A DNA stretch of 6,107 nt from Methanomicrobiales archaeon (GTDB lineage: Archaea > Halobacteriota > Methanomicrobia > Methanomicrobiales > Methanoculleaceae). Below, piece after piece: positions 1 to 5,898 of the stretch. A program made the position numbers and the translations under genes. The stretch covers positions 1-6,107 of the forward strand of contig JAAYND010000064.1 in NCBI GenBank assembly GCA_012521035.1, given 5' to 3'. The notes beneath the pieces are model-generated. The model was not told the DNA's origin. It worked only from the letters and a program-made list of their open reading frames with translations, and searched no databases. The number at the start of each line of letters is the position of its first letter. Positions within the stretch are counted from its first letter, which is position 1.

Positions 1-442
1 AACCGATACCGAGGTGCGGGAACTCATCCCTGCCACCGCTACGCCACCGGCAGTGACCGATGCGGTCAGGGCAACGATCGAGGCGAGTGACGCCGTTATA
101 ATCGGGCCGGACAACCCTGCCCGGGGCATCCTCTCCATACTCGACTGCACCGGCATGCGCGACCTCCTCCGTGATCAGTTCGTCGTCGCAGTCTCACCGT
201 TCAGCGGCGATGTCGCGCCGGACCCAAAGGACGCCGCGCTCATGTACGCCATCGGCGAGAGGCCGACCTCCCACGGAGTCTTCCGGCTCTATGAGGATAT
301 CGTGGACGTTTTTGTCCAGGATCTCCATGACCCGGATGAGGTCGGTGGATCGCTCCGTCTCGAGACCCACCTCCTGCATGACCGGCAGGCGGAATCGCTC
401 GCCTGGGATATCATGGCAGTCATACGCCACGCGGTTTCGTGA
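1..442 (+). CDS. CofD-family protein, divergent paralogue (3' part only)
   Basis: This is the C-terminal part of a CofD-family (2-phospho-L-lactate transferase) protein; its frame is already open at base 2 and continues off the left edge, so the start is not visible. About 146 residues remain, ending in TGA at 440-442. It aligns without large gaps to the C-terminal half of the complete CofD at 513-1418: EASDAVIIGP matches [19 protein letters not shown] matches IAVSPFIGD, and LYEDIVDVFVQD matches [12 protein letters not shown]. By eye roughly half of positions are identical. The family loop GPSNPVTSI reads GPDNPARGI here, and the SGPAAALM segment reads PDPKDAALM, so two conserved loops are altered while the frame stays intact. 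A tandem duplication followed by divergence is the simplest reading. Whether it still transfers phospholactate to Fo, has another substrate, or is inactive cannot be said. Family membership is secure; function is not. Confidence 0.85.
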   Translation, partial: TDTEVRELIPATATPPAVTDAVRATIEASDAVIIGPDNPARGILSILDCTGMRDLLRDQFVVAVSPFSGDVAPDPKDAALMYAIGERPTSHGVFRLYEDIVDVFVQDLHDPDEVGGSLRLETHLLHDRQAESLAWDIMAVIRHAVS

Positions 443-474
443 GATGGGGTAGATCTGACACCGGGCCAGATTGG

Positions 475-488
475 CAAAATTCATATGG
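475..488 (+). promoter_or_regulatory. possible promoter of cofD
   Basis: The 70-bp gap between the two cofD copies contains an AT-rich stretch, AAAATTCATATGG, centred about 30 bases before the cofD ATG at 513. That spacing would fit an archaeal TATA box driving a leaderless or nearly leaderless transcript. It would also explain why no GGAGG-like site is seen before the ATG. Read-through from the upstream paralogue is the alternative. Confidence 0.3.
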
Positions 489-512
489 ATGCGCTTGTTA
501 CGCTAAATATTC

Positions 513-1418
513 ATGATTACCTTCCTCTCGGGCGGCACCGGCACGCCCAAACTCCTCCGCGGCATGCTGGAGCTGCTGGAGGAACAGGAGATCGCGGTCA
601 TCGTCAACACGGCCGAGGATATCTGGCTCTCCGGCAACCACCTCTCCCCCGACATCGACACCGTAATGTACCTCTTTGCAGGGATCCTTGATACCGACCG
701 GTGGTGGGGGATACGCGATGACACCTACATCACCCACGACCACCTGGCAGACCTCGGCATCGAGGAGTTCATAACCATGGGTGACCGGGATCGGGCGGTC
801 AACATCGCGAGAGGGGAGATGCTCAGGAGCGGGATGCGTCTCACCGAAGCGACGAGGGCGATATGCGAGCGGCTGGGCATCCAGGCGACCGTCCTCCCGA
901 TGACCGACTCAGAGGTGACGACTTACGTCCGGACGTCTCAGGGTGAGATCCATTTCCAGGAGTACTGGGTGAAGCACCGGGGCGCTCTTCCGATCGAGGG
1001 CGTGGTCCGGCGCACGCAGGAACCGCCGGTTGCGACACCCGAGGTGATCGAGGCGATCGATGCGAGCGATGCCGTGGTGATAGGGCCGAGCAACCCGGTC
1101 ACAAGTATATCGCCGATCCTTGAGTGTGCCGGTATACGGGAGGCGCTTCGCCAGCACCGGTGCGTCATCGCGGTCAGTCCCTTCATAGGCGATGCGCCGA
1201 TCAGCGGGCCGGCGGCGGCCCTGATGCAGGCATCCGGGAGGGAGCCCTCATCGGCCGGAACCTACAGTCTCTACGAGGATTTTGTGGATGTCTTCATCCA
1301 GGATACCAGGGATCCGGTCGAGATCGATGGAGCGCTCCGCCTGGATACCCTCATGGTCTACCGGGGGAAGAGCCTGGATCTGGCTAAGAGTATCATGACC
1401 CTGATCTACGGCTACTGA
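513..1418 (+). CDS. cofD: 2-phospho-L-lactate transferase (CofD)
   Basis: CofD transfers the phospholactyl group from lactyl-2-diphospho-5'-guanosine to the deazaflavin Fo, giving F420-0 and GMP. This is a cytoplasmic step in making coenzyme F420, the hydride carrier of methanogenesis. The 301-residue length is usual for the family. Visible signatures are the N-terminal [10 protein letters not shown] loop (residues 6-15), the NTAEDIW...SPDIDTV segment (32-51), MGDRDRA, the GPSNPVTSI loop (191-199), AVSPFIGD followed by SGPAAALM (GPA at 232-234), and [12 protein letters not shown]. The ATG at 513 is supported because an in-frame TAA lies at 504-506 just upstream and the SGGTGTPK loop normally lies within a few residues of the N terminus. 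No clear Shine-Dalgarno is present, consistent with a leaderless message. It follows a divergent copy of itself by 70 bp and converges with the iscU-like gene. Because it keeps all recognisable family motifs, this copy is probably the working F420 enzyme. Confidence 0.95.
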   Translation: MITFLSGGTGTPKLLRGMLELLEEQEIAVIVNTAEDIWLSGNHLSPDIDTVMYLFAGILDTDRWWGIRDDTYITHDHLADLGIEEFITMGDRDRAVNIARGEMLRSGMRLTEATRAICERLGIQATVLPMTDSEVTTYVRTSQGEIHFQEYWVKHRGALPIEGVVRRTQEPPVATPEVIEAIDASDAVVIGPSNPVTSISPILECAGIREALRQHRCVIAVSPFIGDAPISGPAAALMQASGREPSSAGTYSLYEDFVDVFIQDTRDPVEIDGALRLDTLMVYRGKSLDLAKSIMTLIYGY

Positions 1419-1476
1419 GTGCTACCGGACCCCTGCTCATGCGGGAGTACTCCAGAACCGATGTAGTAGCGGTGCG

Positions 1477-1505
1477 GAAGGAGGGCGTGGTATCATCACT
1501 CCTTC
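1477..1505 (-). terminator. hairpin at the 3' end of the iscU-like gene
   Basis: GAAGGAG (1477-1483) and CTCCTTC (1499-1505) form a perfect 7-bp inverted repeat with a 15-nt loop. The hairpin spans the TGA stop (1498-1496) of the iscU-like gene and lies in the convergent gap behind cofD. It may help end one or both transcripts. No long T-run follows, so termination is only a possibility. Confidence 0.25.
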
Positions 1506-1885
1506 TTCTGTCTCTCCTGGTAATCCCGTATCGCTGCGTGGAGCGCATCCGCCGCGAGGTTTGAACAGTGCATCTTCTGGGGCGGCAACCCATCGAGTTC
1601 GGTTGCCACATCGTCACGGGTGATCCGGAGCGCCTCCTCGAGTCTCTTTCCCCTGGCAAGCTCGGTCACCATGCTGCTCGTGGCTATCGCCGACCCGCAT
1701 CCGAACGTCCGGAACCTGATATCCTCAATGACATTCTCCCTGACCCTGATGAAGATCTCCATGAGATCCCCGCAGACGGGGTTGCCAACTTTACCGTAGC
1801 CATCCGGGCTCTCTATCACCCCGACGTTGCGCGGATTCATGAAGTGATCCATCACCTTCTGGCTGTATCCGATTCTGTCTGTCAA
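1496..1885 (-). CDS. iscU: IscU/NifU-like Fe-S cluster assembly scaffold
   Basis: This 129-residue protein matches the IscU/NifU N-terminal scaffold family, on which [2Fe-2S] or [4Fe-4S] clusters are built in the cytoplasm before transfer to apo-proteins. All three cluster-ligand cysteines are present in their usual motifs: GNPVCGD (C38, with the conserved Asp at 40), FGCGSAIATSSMVTEL (C63) and KMHCSNLAADAL (C107, preceded by H106). The LPPQK stretch (100-104) sits where bacterial IscU carries the LPPVK chaperone-recognition motif. The initiator is TTG. It is preceded 8 nt upstream by GAGGGG within GAGGGGAT, close to the anti-16S consensus GAGGTGAT, while a nearby ATG (1893-1891) is out of frame and stops at once. 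No cysteine desulfurase is adjacent; the upstream neighbour is a TusA-like protein 154 bp away, probably in the same transcript. Many methanogens are thought to take sulfur for clusters from sulfide, which would suit a desulfurase-free locus. Confidence 0.93.
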   Translation of the reverse strand: MTDRIGYSQKVMDHFMNPRNVGVIESPDGYGKVGNPVCGDLMEIFIRVRENVIEDIRFRTFGCGSAIATSSMVTELARGKRLEEALRITRDDVATELDGLPPQKMHCSNLAADALHAAIRDYQERQKKE

Positions 1886-2002
1886 TTGCTCATCCCCTCG
1901 ATCGGTATCGGGTATCTCCCGGGTTCATCTGCCGGCACCGGGCAGTGACGCGGCCCCGGTCGCCCCCTCCGCACGGGATCTCGCCGGCCCACCCGATGCG
2001 CG

Positions 2003-2041
2003 GAGGCGTTTCGTGAACCCGGGCACCCACAAAAACGCCTC
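2003..2041 (-). terminator. intercistronic hairpin with T5 tract after tusA
   Basis: A perfect 9-bp inverted repeat (GAGGCGTTT at 2003-2011 and AAACGCCTC at 2033-2041) with a 21-nt loop begins within the tusA stop codon. On the minus strand the first arm runs into five Ts (plus-strand A's 2031-2035), the kind of short oligo-T that can promote archaeal termination. The structure lies in the 154-bp gap between tusA and iscU, so it may attenuate, process or partly terminate the shared transcript. Confidence 0.35.
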
Positions 2042-2318
2042 ACTCTGCCTCAGCCCGCACCGCCGCCTCTTTTCGCATGATGAGCGTGGTCACGCCCAAG
2101 ACAGCGTGTTCTTCCTCGATCGCGTGCCCGTTCTCGCCGGCCCAGGCCCTGACCTTCCCCGCAAGGTCCGGATCGTCGGTCATCACCTGCAGGATCTGTC
2201 CCCTCTCAAGCACCTTCATCTCCGTATCGATCGTCAGCATGGGCGACTGGCATGCGCCGATGCAGTCCACAACCTTATCCGCGTACATCTGCCTCACCAT
2301 CCGGGTGGAGAATCTCAT
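2040..2318 (-). CDS. TusA-family sulfur carrier protein
   Basis: This is a small (92-residue) TusA/SirA-fold protein. In bacteria TusA proteins carry persulfide sulfur on a cysteine near the N terminus and hand it to thiolation or molybdenum-cofactor pathways; many archaeal relatives are uncharacterised. The supporting sequence is ADKVVDCIGACQSP (residues 13-26), corresponding to the family DxxGxxCPxP site, then ILQVMTDDPDLAGKVRAW matching the TusA TDDP helix region, and a C-terminal LIMRKE strand. The site is atypical: it reads DCIGACQSP, with a shorter Gly-Cys spacing, Gln in place of the first Pro, and an extra cysteine (C19 and C23). The ATG at 2318 is chosen because GGGAGG lies 8 nt upstream; an ATG at 2288 (82 residues), preceded by GGTGAGG, is also possible. 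A longer upstream extension is open but would start before the mapped TATA box and does not resemble the family. It lies upstream of iscU on the same strand, which suggests sulfur delivery. Confidence 0.85.
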   Translation of the reverse strand: MRFSTRMVRQMYADKVVDCIGACQSPMLTIDTEMKVLERGQILQVMTDDPDLAGKVRAWAGENGHAIEEEHAVLGVTTLIMRKEAAVRAEAE

Positions 2319-2377
2319 GACCCCAGCCTCCCATGAGAGGGCCGGGGTGTCATGGTGTTCCCGGATCGTGCAACGTA

Positions 2378-2387
2378 CCATATAAGC
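2378..2387 (-). promoter_or_regulatory. TATA box upstream of tusA
   Basis: Read on the minus strand, GCTTATATGG resembles the archaeal TATA consensus TTTATATA. It lies about 60 bases before the tusA ATG at 2318. Transcription starting about 25 bases downstream would give a leader of some 35-40 nt that includes the GGGAGG ribosome binding site, so promoter, leader and start agree. The same promoter could serve iscU. Confidence 0.55.
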
Positions 2388-2459
2388 ATTGCTCCAGAAG
2401 GGCGCCACCAGCACGGAGTAGCGATGGGCATCCCTCGCAGCCCCGGATGCAAGGGCCCC

Positions 2460-2885
2460 TCACCAGGCGGCAGGAGTTTCGGGATCGTTCGGGAGGCGAT
2501 CAGGATGCCCGGCGGGATGGGAGACTCGGCGGCACCTGCGTTGATCGTTCATTCCAGTATCGGCATGGAATGAGACGTATGAGGCGATCCATGCCTGGAA
2601 CATCCCTGCCTGGCGGATATGGTACACCCCAAAGCGCACCCTCCAGGGATCGCTCCCGGTGCGCTCCACTCCCCACCGGCGGGGTGCTGCCACCCGGTCA
2701 TGGATGGCGTGATAATTTTTGATATCGTTGAAGATGGCAACGTTCCCGGTTCCGGGCGTTCTCCCGGTCCAGGCCAGCAGGACTCTGCCCGGTCCCGGGA
2801 ATCCAGGCATATCAGAAAATCCTCCATTCTTTCAATTGATTTCGAAATTGCCCGGTTTATTCAGGAATATGGCAAAATTAGACAT
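2460..2885 (-). pseudogene. unrecognised gene interrupted by an in-frame TGA (decayed, or leader ORF plus ORF)
   Basis: An ATG at 2885 is preceded by AAAGGAGGT with 7 nt between GGAGG and the ATG, as good a ribosome binding site as any in the window. Its frame runs 17 codons (MSNFAIFLNKPGNFEIN) to a TGA at 2834-2832, then continues open in the same frame for another 123 codons to a TGA at 2462-2460. Within that second part an ATG at 2810 has its own GGAGG 10 nt upstream and would give 116 residues. From about residue 10 to 80 of that part the codons are rich in G/C at the third position, as in the neighbouring genes, and the peptide looks protein-like (GNVAIFNDIKNYHAIHDRV, FGVYHIRQAGMFQAWIASYV). 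The last 35 residues look less gene-like. I do not recognise the family, and no signal peptide or clear membrane segment is seen. Either a nonsense mutation has broken a gene of about 140 residues, or the TGA separates a 17-aa leader from a 116-aa protein. A chance open frame cannot be excluded. Confidence 0.4.
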
Positions 2886-2962
2886 AAAATAACCTCCTTT
2901 CTCAAATTGTAGTTGTTATAACCGAAAATTTTAAAAAATACAAGTGATAAGAATGATCCTTA
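2811..2962. promoter_or_regulatory. AT-rich divergent regulatory region
   Basis: This stretch is much richer in A and T than the GC-rich surroundings. It holds several perfect 8-bp palindromes: TCAATTGA (2832-2839), TTTCGAAA (2840-2847) and GTTATAAC (2915-2922). It also contains the AT-rich core AAAATTTTAAAAAATA (2925-2940). It lies between the minus-strand frame starting at 2885 and pdaD starting at 2963. On the minus strand, the AT core read in reverse lies about 50 bases before ATG 2885 and would give a leader of roughly 20 nt containing the GGAGGT site. The palindromes are candidate regulator sites; no regulator can be named. Confidence 0.45.
2922..2941 (+). promoter_or_regulatory. BRE/TATA promoter of pdaD
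   Basis: CCGAAAA followed by TTTTAAAAAATA has the form of an archaeal BRE plus TATA box. Its centre is about 29 bases before the pdaD ATG at 2963, so transcription would start at or within a few bases of the ATG, predicting a leaderless or near-leaderless message. A possible weak anti-16S match (TGATCC, 2954-2959) sits too close to the ATG to be convincing. Confidence 0.6.
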
Positions 2963-3505
2963 ATGTTCGTTCCGACCAAATGTTTCTTTACAAAGGGTGA
3001 AGGCACCCACAAAGACAAACTGGCATCGTTTGAACTGGCTCTCAGGCAGGCGGGTATCGAGAAGTATAACCTGGTCTATGTATCGAGTATATTCCCCCCG
3101 AACTGCCAGCTGGTCACAAGGGAGGAAGGGTTAAAGAACCTCGCGCCAGGCAGCATCGTCTACGTCGTCATGGCCCGGAATGAGACCAATGAACCAAGCA
3201 GGCTGATCTCTGCCGCCATCGGACATGCGATGCCGAAGGAGAGCAACGCCTATGGCTACCTCTCCGAGCACCACGCTTTCGGTGAAACAGATGAGGTCTC
3301 GGGTGAGTACGCTGAAGACCTCGCGGCAACCATGCTCGCCACCACGCTCGGCATCGAGTTTGATCCTGACCGGGCATGGCAGGAGCGGGAGCAGATCTAC
3401 AAGGCCAGCGGCCGGATCATCAGCACGACCCATACCTGCCAGTCGGCGGAAGGGGTCATGGATGGACGCTGGACAACCGTCCTCGCTGCGGCAGTCTTCC
3501 TCTGA
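2963..3505 (+). CDS. pdaD: pyruvoyl-dependent arginine decarboxylase (PdaD)
   Basis: This enzyme decarboxylates arginine to agmatine in the cytoplasm, the entry to archaeal polyamine synthesis; agmatine is also used to make agmatidine in tRNA-Ile2. The 180-residue proenzyme carries the self-cleavage site in YVSSIFPP (Ser41-Ser42), matching the ISSIMPP site of the Methanocaldococcus jannaschii enzyme. Cleavage would give a 41-residue beta chain and an alpha chain beginning with the pyruvoyl group derived from Ser42. Other family features are [26 protein letters not shown] (12-37), the helix [10 protein letters not shown] (83-92), and [12 protein letters not shown] (97-108), whose Glu102 aligns with the catalytic-glutamate region (Mj Glu109). 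The protein ends in AAAVFL like other members. It is slightly longer than the 165-residue M. jannaschii protein. It stands alone, with its own promoter and a T-rich tract behind it. Confidence 0.95.
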   Translation: MFVPTKCFFTKGEGTHKDKLASFELALRQAGIEKYNLVYVSSIFPPNCQLVTREEGLKNLAPGSIVYVVMARNETNEPSRLISAAIGHAMPKESNAYGYLSEHHAFGETDEVSGEYAEDLAATMLATTLGIEFDPDRAWQEREQIYKASGRIISTTHTCQSAEGVMDGRWTTVLAAAVFL

Positions 3506-3520
3506 AGACCCCGACGTCCC

Positions 3521-3529
3521 TCTTTTTCT
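3521..3529 (+). terminator. T-rich terminator after pdaD
   Basis: A pyrimidine tract TCTTTTTCT with five consecutive Ts lies 16 bases behind the pdaD stop. Short oligo-T runs without a strong hairpin are typical of intrinsic termination in euryarchaea. The rest of the 204-bp gap to aspS holds no gene that I can see. Confidence 0.4.
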
Positions 3530-3634
3530 GCGCTACGACTCTCGATTGAACAGACCAGAAATCCGATCCCCTCTCCACTGTACGCCGATGAGGCGCCCCG
3601 GGGACGATCATCCCATGAGGTTCTCCTGACCACC

Positions 3635-3651
3635 CGGAAGAGTGGCTTCCG
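3635..3651. repeat. small inverted repeat upstream of aspS
   Basis: CGGAAG (3635-3640) and CTTCCG (3646-3651) form a 6-bp stem with a 5-nt loop. Outer bases CCA/TGG could extend it across a 2-nt bulge. It lies about 60 bases before the aspS ATG, just upstream of the candidate promoter, so it is probably not in the aspS leader. Its role is unknown. Confidence 0.2.
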
Positions 3652-3666
3652 TGGCAGGAGCGTAAG

Positions 3667-3675
3667 ACAAAATAC
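3667..3675 (+). promoter_or_regulatory. possible TATA box of aspS
   Basis: ACAAAATAC is the best-placed AT-rich element, about 39 bases before the aspS ATG at 3710, giving a predicted leader of some 10-15 nt that would include the weak AGGT at 3699-3702. Two further AT-rich motifs (GTATATCC at 3691 and GTTTATAC at 3701) lie too close to the ATG to direct an upstream start. Confidence 0.3.
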
Positions 3676-3709
3676 CTCCCGGGGCCCATGGTATATCCAG
3701 GTTTATACT

Positions 3710-4999
3710 ATGCGTTTACCAATACGGGCTGTAACCCCGGAATCCAGATCCGCTGAGATCATCGGTTGGGTACATGAGGTCCGCGATCTCGGAGGGCTTG
3801 CGTTCCTCCTGATCCGCGACCGGACCGGCATCATCCAGGTGACCATCCCGAAGAAGAAAGTCCCGGCAGAGGTTGTCGAGACGGTCCGGGACGTCTCGCG
3901 TGAGTCTGTCGTCAGGGTCCGGGGCGAGGTCAAAGCGATCGATAAAGCACCCGGAGGACGCGAGATCGTCCCCGAAGAACTTGAGATAATCAGCATCGCT
4001 GATAGCCCGCTCCCGCTTGACGTTGCCGAGAAAGTGCCTGCCGAGATGGATACCAGGATCGACTCCCGGTTCCTTGACGTCAGGAAACCGCGCGTCCGTG
4101 CGATCTTCTGCATCCGCTCGGCAGTGACATGTGCTGCGACCGCATTCCTCCACTCCCGGGGCTACATCAATATCGCCACGCCCAAGATCGTCGCCGCCGC
4201 CACCGAGGGAGGGACCGACCTCTTCCCGATCGCCTACTTCGAGAAAGAGGCATTCATGAACCAGAGCCCCCAGCTCTACAAGCAGATGATGATGGCAGCG
4301 GGTTTTGAGAAGGTCTTTGAGCTCGGCCCCATATTCCGCGCCGAAGAGCACAACACCGTCCGGCACCTCAACGAGGCCACGTCGCTCGATGTGGAGGCGT
4401 CGTTTGCCGACCATAACGATGTCATGGATCTCCTTGAGGATCTGATAATCCACGTCTATGACTACGTCGCGAAGACCTGCGGTGAGCACCTGGAGGTTCT
4501 GGAGATCGACCTTGAGGTTCCGGAGAAGCCTTTCCCGAGGATCCCCTACACTGAAGCGATCGAGATCGCGAATGCGATCCTCGAGGAGAAACTCGCGTTC
4601 GGCGACGATCTCTCCCCGGCGGCCGAGCGGGCGATCGGGAGCGAGATCGGTCGGCACTACTTCGTCGTCGACTGGCCGACCGATATCCGGCCCTACTACG
4701 CCATGCCCTACCCAGATAGACCTGAGTTCTGCAAGGCGTTTGACCTGATGCACCCCCGGATGGAGCTCTCCTCCGGCGCCCAGCGAGTCCACGACCACGA
4801 CCTCCTGGTAGAGCAGATCCGTGCGAAGGGTCTTGCGCCCGAAGCGTTCGAGTTCTACTTGAAGGCGTTTCGCTACGGCATGCCACCGCACGCCGGATGG
4901 GGACTCGGCATTGAACGCCTGGTGATGACGATGCTCGACCTCGGGAACATCCGCGAAGCGGTACTCTTTCCGCGTGACCGACATAGACTGACCCCATGA
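3710..4999 (+). CDS. aspS: aspartate--tRNA(Asp/Asn) ligase, archaeal nondiscriminating type
   Basis: This class IIb synthetase attaches aspartate to tRNA in the cytoplasm. The 429-residue protein has the archaeal layout: an N-terminal OB-fold anticodon-binding domain (about residues 1-105) and a class II catalytic domain. Motif 1 contains GYINIATPK (151-159, Pro158), motif 2 is [17 protein letters not shown] (206-222, Arg210), and motif 3 is GWGLGIER (396-403, Arg403). The TEGGTDLF loop (165-172) and QSPQLYKQ (185-192) are also present. Two anticodon-domain positions that control Asn versus Asp tRNA choice in the Thermococcus kodakarensis enzyme (Trp26, Lys85) align here with His22 (GWVHEV) and Pro81 (DKAPGG). 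These are the residues of enzymes that charge both tRNA-Asp and tRNA-Asn. Asp-tRNA-Asn would then be amidated by GatCAB, outside this window. The ATG is preceded by only a weak AGGT. The methionine synthase start overlaps the stop by 4 bp. Confidence 0.95.
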   Translation: MRLPIRAVTPESRSAEIIGWVHEVRDLGGLAFLLIRDRTGIIQVTIPKKKVPAEVVETVRDVSRESVVRVRGEVKAIDKAPGGREIVPEELEIISIADSPLPLDVAEKVPAEMDTRIDSRFLDVRKPRVRAIFCIRSAVTCAATAFLHSRGYINIATPKIVAAATEGGTDLFPIAYFEKEAFMNQSPQLYKQMMMAAGFEKVFELGPIFRAEEHNTVRHLNEATSLDVEASFADHNDVMDLLEDLIIHVYDYVAKTCGEHLEVLEIDLEVPEKPFPRIPYTEAIEIANAILEEKLAFGDDLSPAAERAIGSEIGRHYFVVDWPTDIRPYYAMPYPDRPEFCKAFDLMHPRMELSSGAQRVHDHDLLVEQIRAKGLAPEAFEFYLKAFRYGMPPHAGWGLGIERLVMTMLDLGNIREAVLFPRDRHRLTP

Positions 5000-5898
5000 G
5001 ACCGATAGAGAAACTCCTGCCCACAACGGTTGTCGGGAGCTACCCGGTGGTGAAAGGGAAGGGGATCTTTTCCATCGCAGACCCCCTGAAACACGCGGTG
5101 GAGGTAGCGGTCGCTGACCAGGTCGCGGCCGGGATCGATATCATATCCGATGGACAGGTCCGGGGCGACATGATCCGGGCCTTCACCTCCCACCTCCCCG
5201 GCATCAGGGGATCCTCGGTCGTCGGGAAGGTCCAGCCTGCCCGACAACCCATAACGGCCGGGGATACAAAATACGCCCTCTCCCGGCACCCGAAGGTGAA
5301 AGGGATCCTCACCGGCCCGAGCACGCTCGCGCACGGCCTTATAATCGAGACACCGTTCTACCGGAATAAGGACGATCTGGTTCCGGACCTTGCCGGGGCG
5401 CTCGCGATCGAGGCGGCGTACCTTGAGGCTGCCGGTGTGGCGGTTCTCCAGATCGATGAGCCCATATTCTCTACGGGAGCTGCAAACGTCGTTGCCGGCC
5501 TTGAGGCGGTTAACGCGATCGCCACCGGGCTCAGGATCCCGGTAGCTCTCCACGTCTGTGGGGATCTCTCAGCGGTCATCGATGACGTCCTCCGGGCAGA
5601 TATAGAGATATTTGATTTTGAGTTTGCCAATAACCCGGGGAACCTCGATCTCCTCTCGGAGAAGGATCTGCGCGGACGGATGATCGGCTACGGATGCGTT
5701 GACTCGGCAGACCCGGCCATCGAGAGCGTCGAGACCATCAGGAAGCGTATCGAGGCCGCAGTCGACGTCTTCTCCCCCGAGGCCATGCTCATCGATCCCG
5801 ACTGTGGTCTCCGGATGCAGTCACGTGATGCGGCGCTTGGAAAACTGAAGAACATGGTGGCCGCAGCGGAGATGGTCCGGGCCGGGTATACCGGCTAG
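4996..5898 (+). CDS. core-MetE methionine synthase (archaeal corrinoid-dependent type)
   Basis: This 300-residue protein is the catalytic half of cobalamin-independent methionine synthase. The N-terminal domain of bacterial MetE is absent, as in the Methanothermobacter MetE, which methylates homocysteine using methylcobalamin or a methyl-corrinoid donor. The zinc/homocysteine site is complete: H186 and C188 in LHVCGD, E209 in FDFEFAN, and C270 in DPDCGL. The 61-residue E-to-C spacing equals that of E. coli MetE (Glu665-Cys726). VVGSYP near the N terminus (12-17) and the LQIDEP strand (151-156) are also family features. Among folate-independent methionine synthases it best fits the methanogen MesA-like group, but that sub-assignment is inference. 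The ATG overlaps the aspS stop as ATGA and lacks a good Shine-Dalgarno of its own, which argues for translational coupling and co-transcription with aspS. Its TAG stop overlaps the stop of the convergent gene. Confidence 0.9.
   Translation: MRPIEKLLPTTVVGSYPVVKGKGIFSIADPLKHAVEVAVADQVAAGIDIISDGQVRGDMIRAFTSHLPGIRGSSVVGKVQPARQPITAGDTKYALSRHPKVKGILTGPSTLAHGLIIETPFYRNKDDLVPDLAGALAIEAAYLEAAGVAVLQIDEPIFSTGAANVVAGLEAVNAIATGLRIPVALHVCGDLSAVIDDVLRADIEIFDFEFANNPGNLDLLSEKDLRGRMIGYGCVDSADPAIESVETIRKRIEAAVDVFSPEAMLIDPDCGLRMQSRDAALGKLKNMVAAAEMVRAGYTG

Noticed and set aside
1444..1453. Perfect palindrome GGAGTACTCC in the cofD/iscU convergent gap
   Set aside because: It has no loop for an RNA hairpin and sits between two 3' ends, where an operator is unlikely; a chance 10-bp palindrome is plausible.
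2428..2450. GCATCC / GGATGC inverted repeat behind the interrupted frame
   Set aside because: Only 6 bp with an 11-nt loop and no T-run; too weak in GC-rich DNA to call a terminator.
2832..2834. TGA at codon 18 read as selenocysteine
   Set aside because: Archaeal selenocysteine insertion is known mainly from Methanococcales and Methanopyrus, not Methanomicrobiales. No homologue with Cys at this position is known to me, and no selenoprotein signature is visible.
2333..2912. Plus-strand open frames across 2333-2722 and 2619-2912
   Set aside because: Their translations are biased to Arg, Pro, Gly and Ser in the way shadow frames are, and they have no ribosome binding site or family resemblance. 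The minus-strand frame here has better codon bias.
3580..3630. Possible C/D-box RNA between pdaD and aspS (CCGATGA ... CTGA)
   Set aside because: The C-box candidate has two mismatches to RUGAUGA and no convincing C'/D' pair or terminal stem was found.
3716..5026. 436-codon open frame on the minus strand opposite aspS
   Set aside because: It lies wholly antisense to a gene with every class II synthetase motif, and its translation (rich in Arg, Asp, Val) resembles no family. Long antisense frames are common opposite GC-rich genes.
4873..5553. 226-codon minus-strand frame opposite the methionine synthase gene
   Set aside because: It is antisense to a gene with a complete zinc site, has no plausible ribosome binding site considered decisive, and has no recognisable motif.
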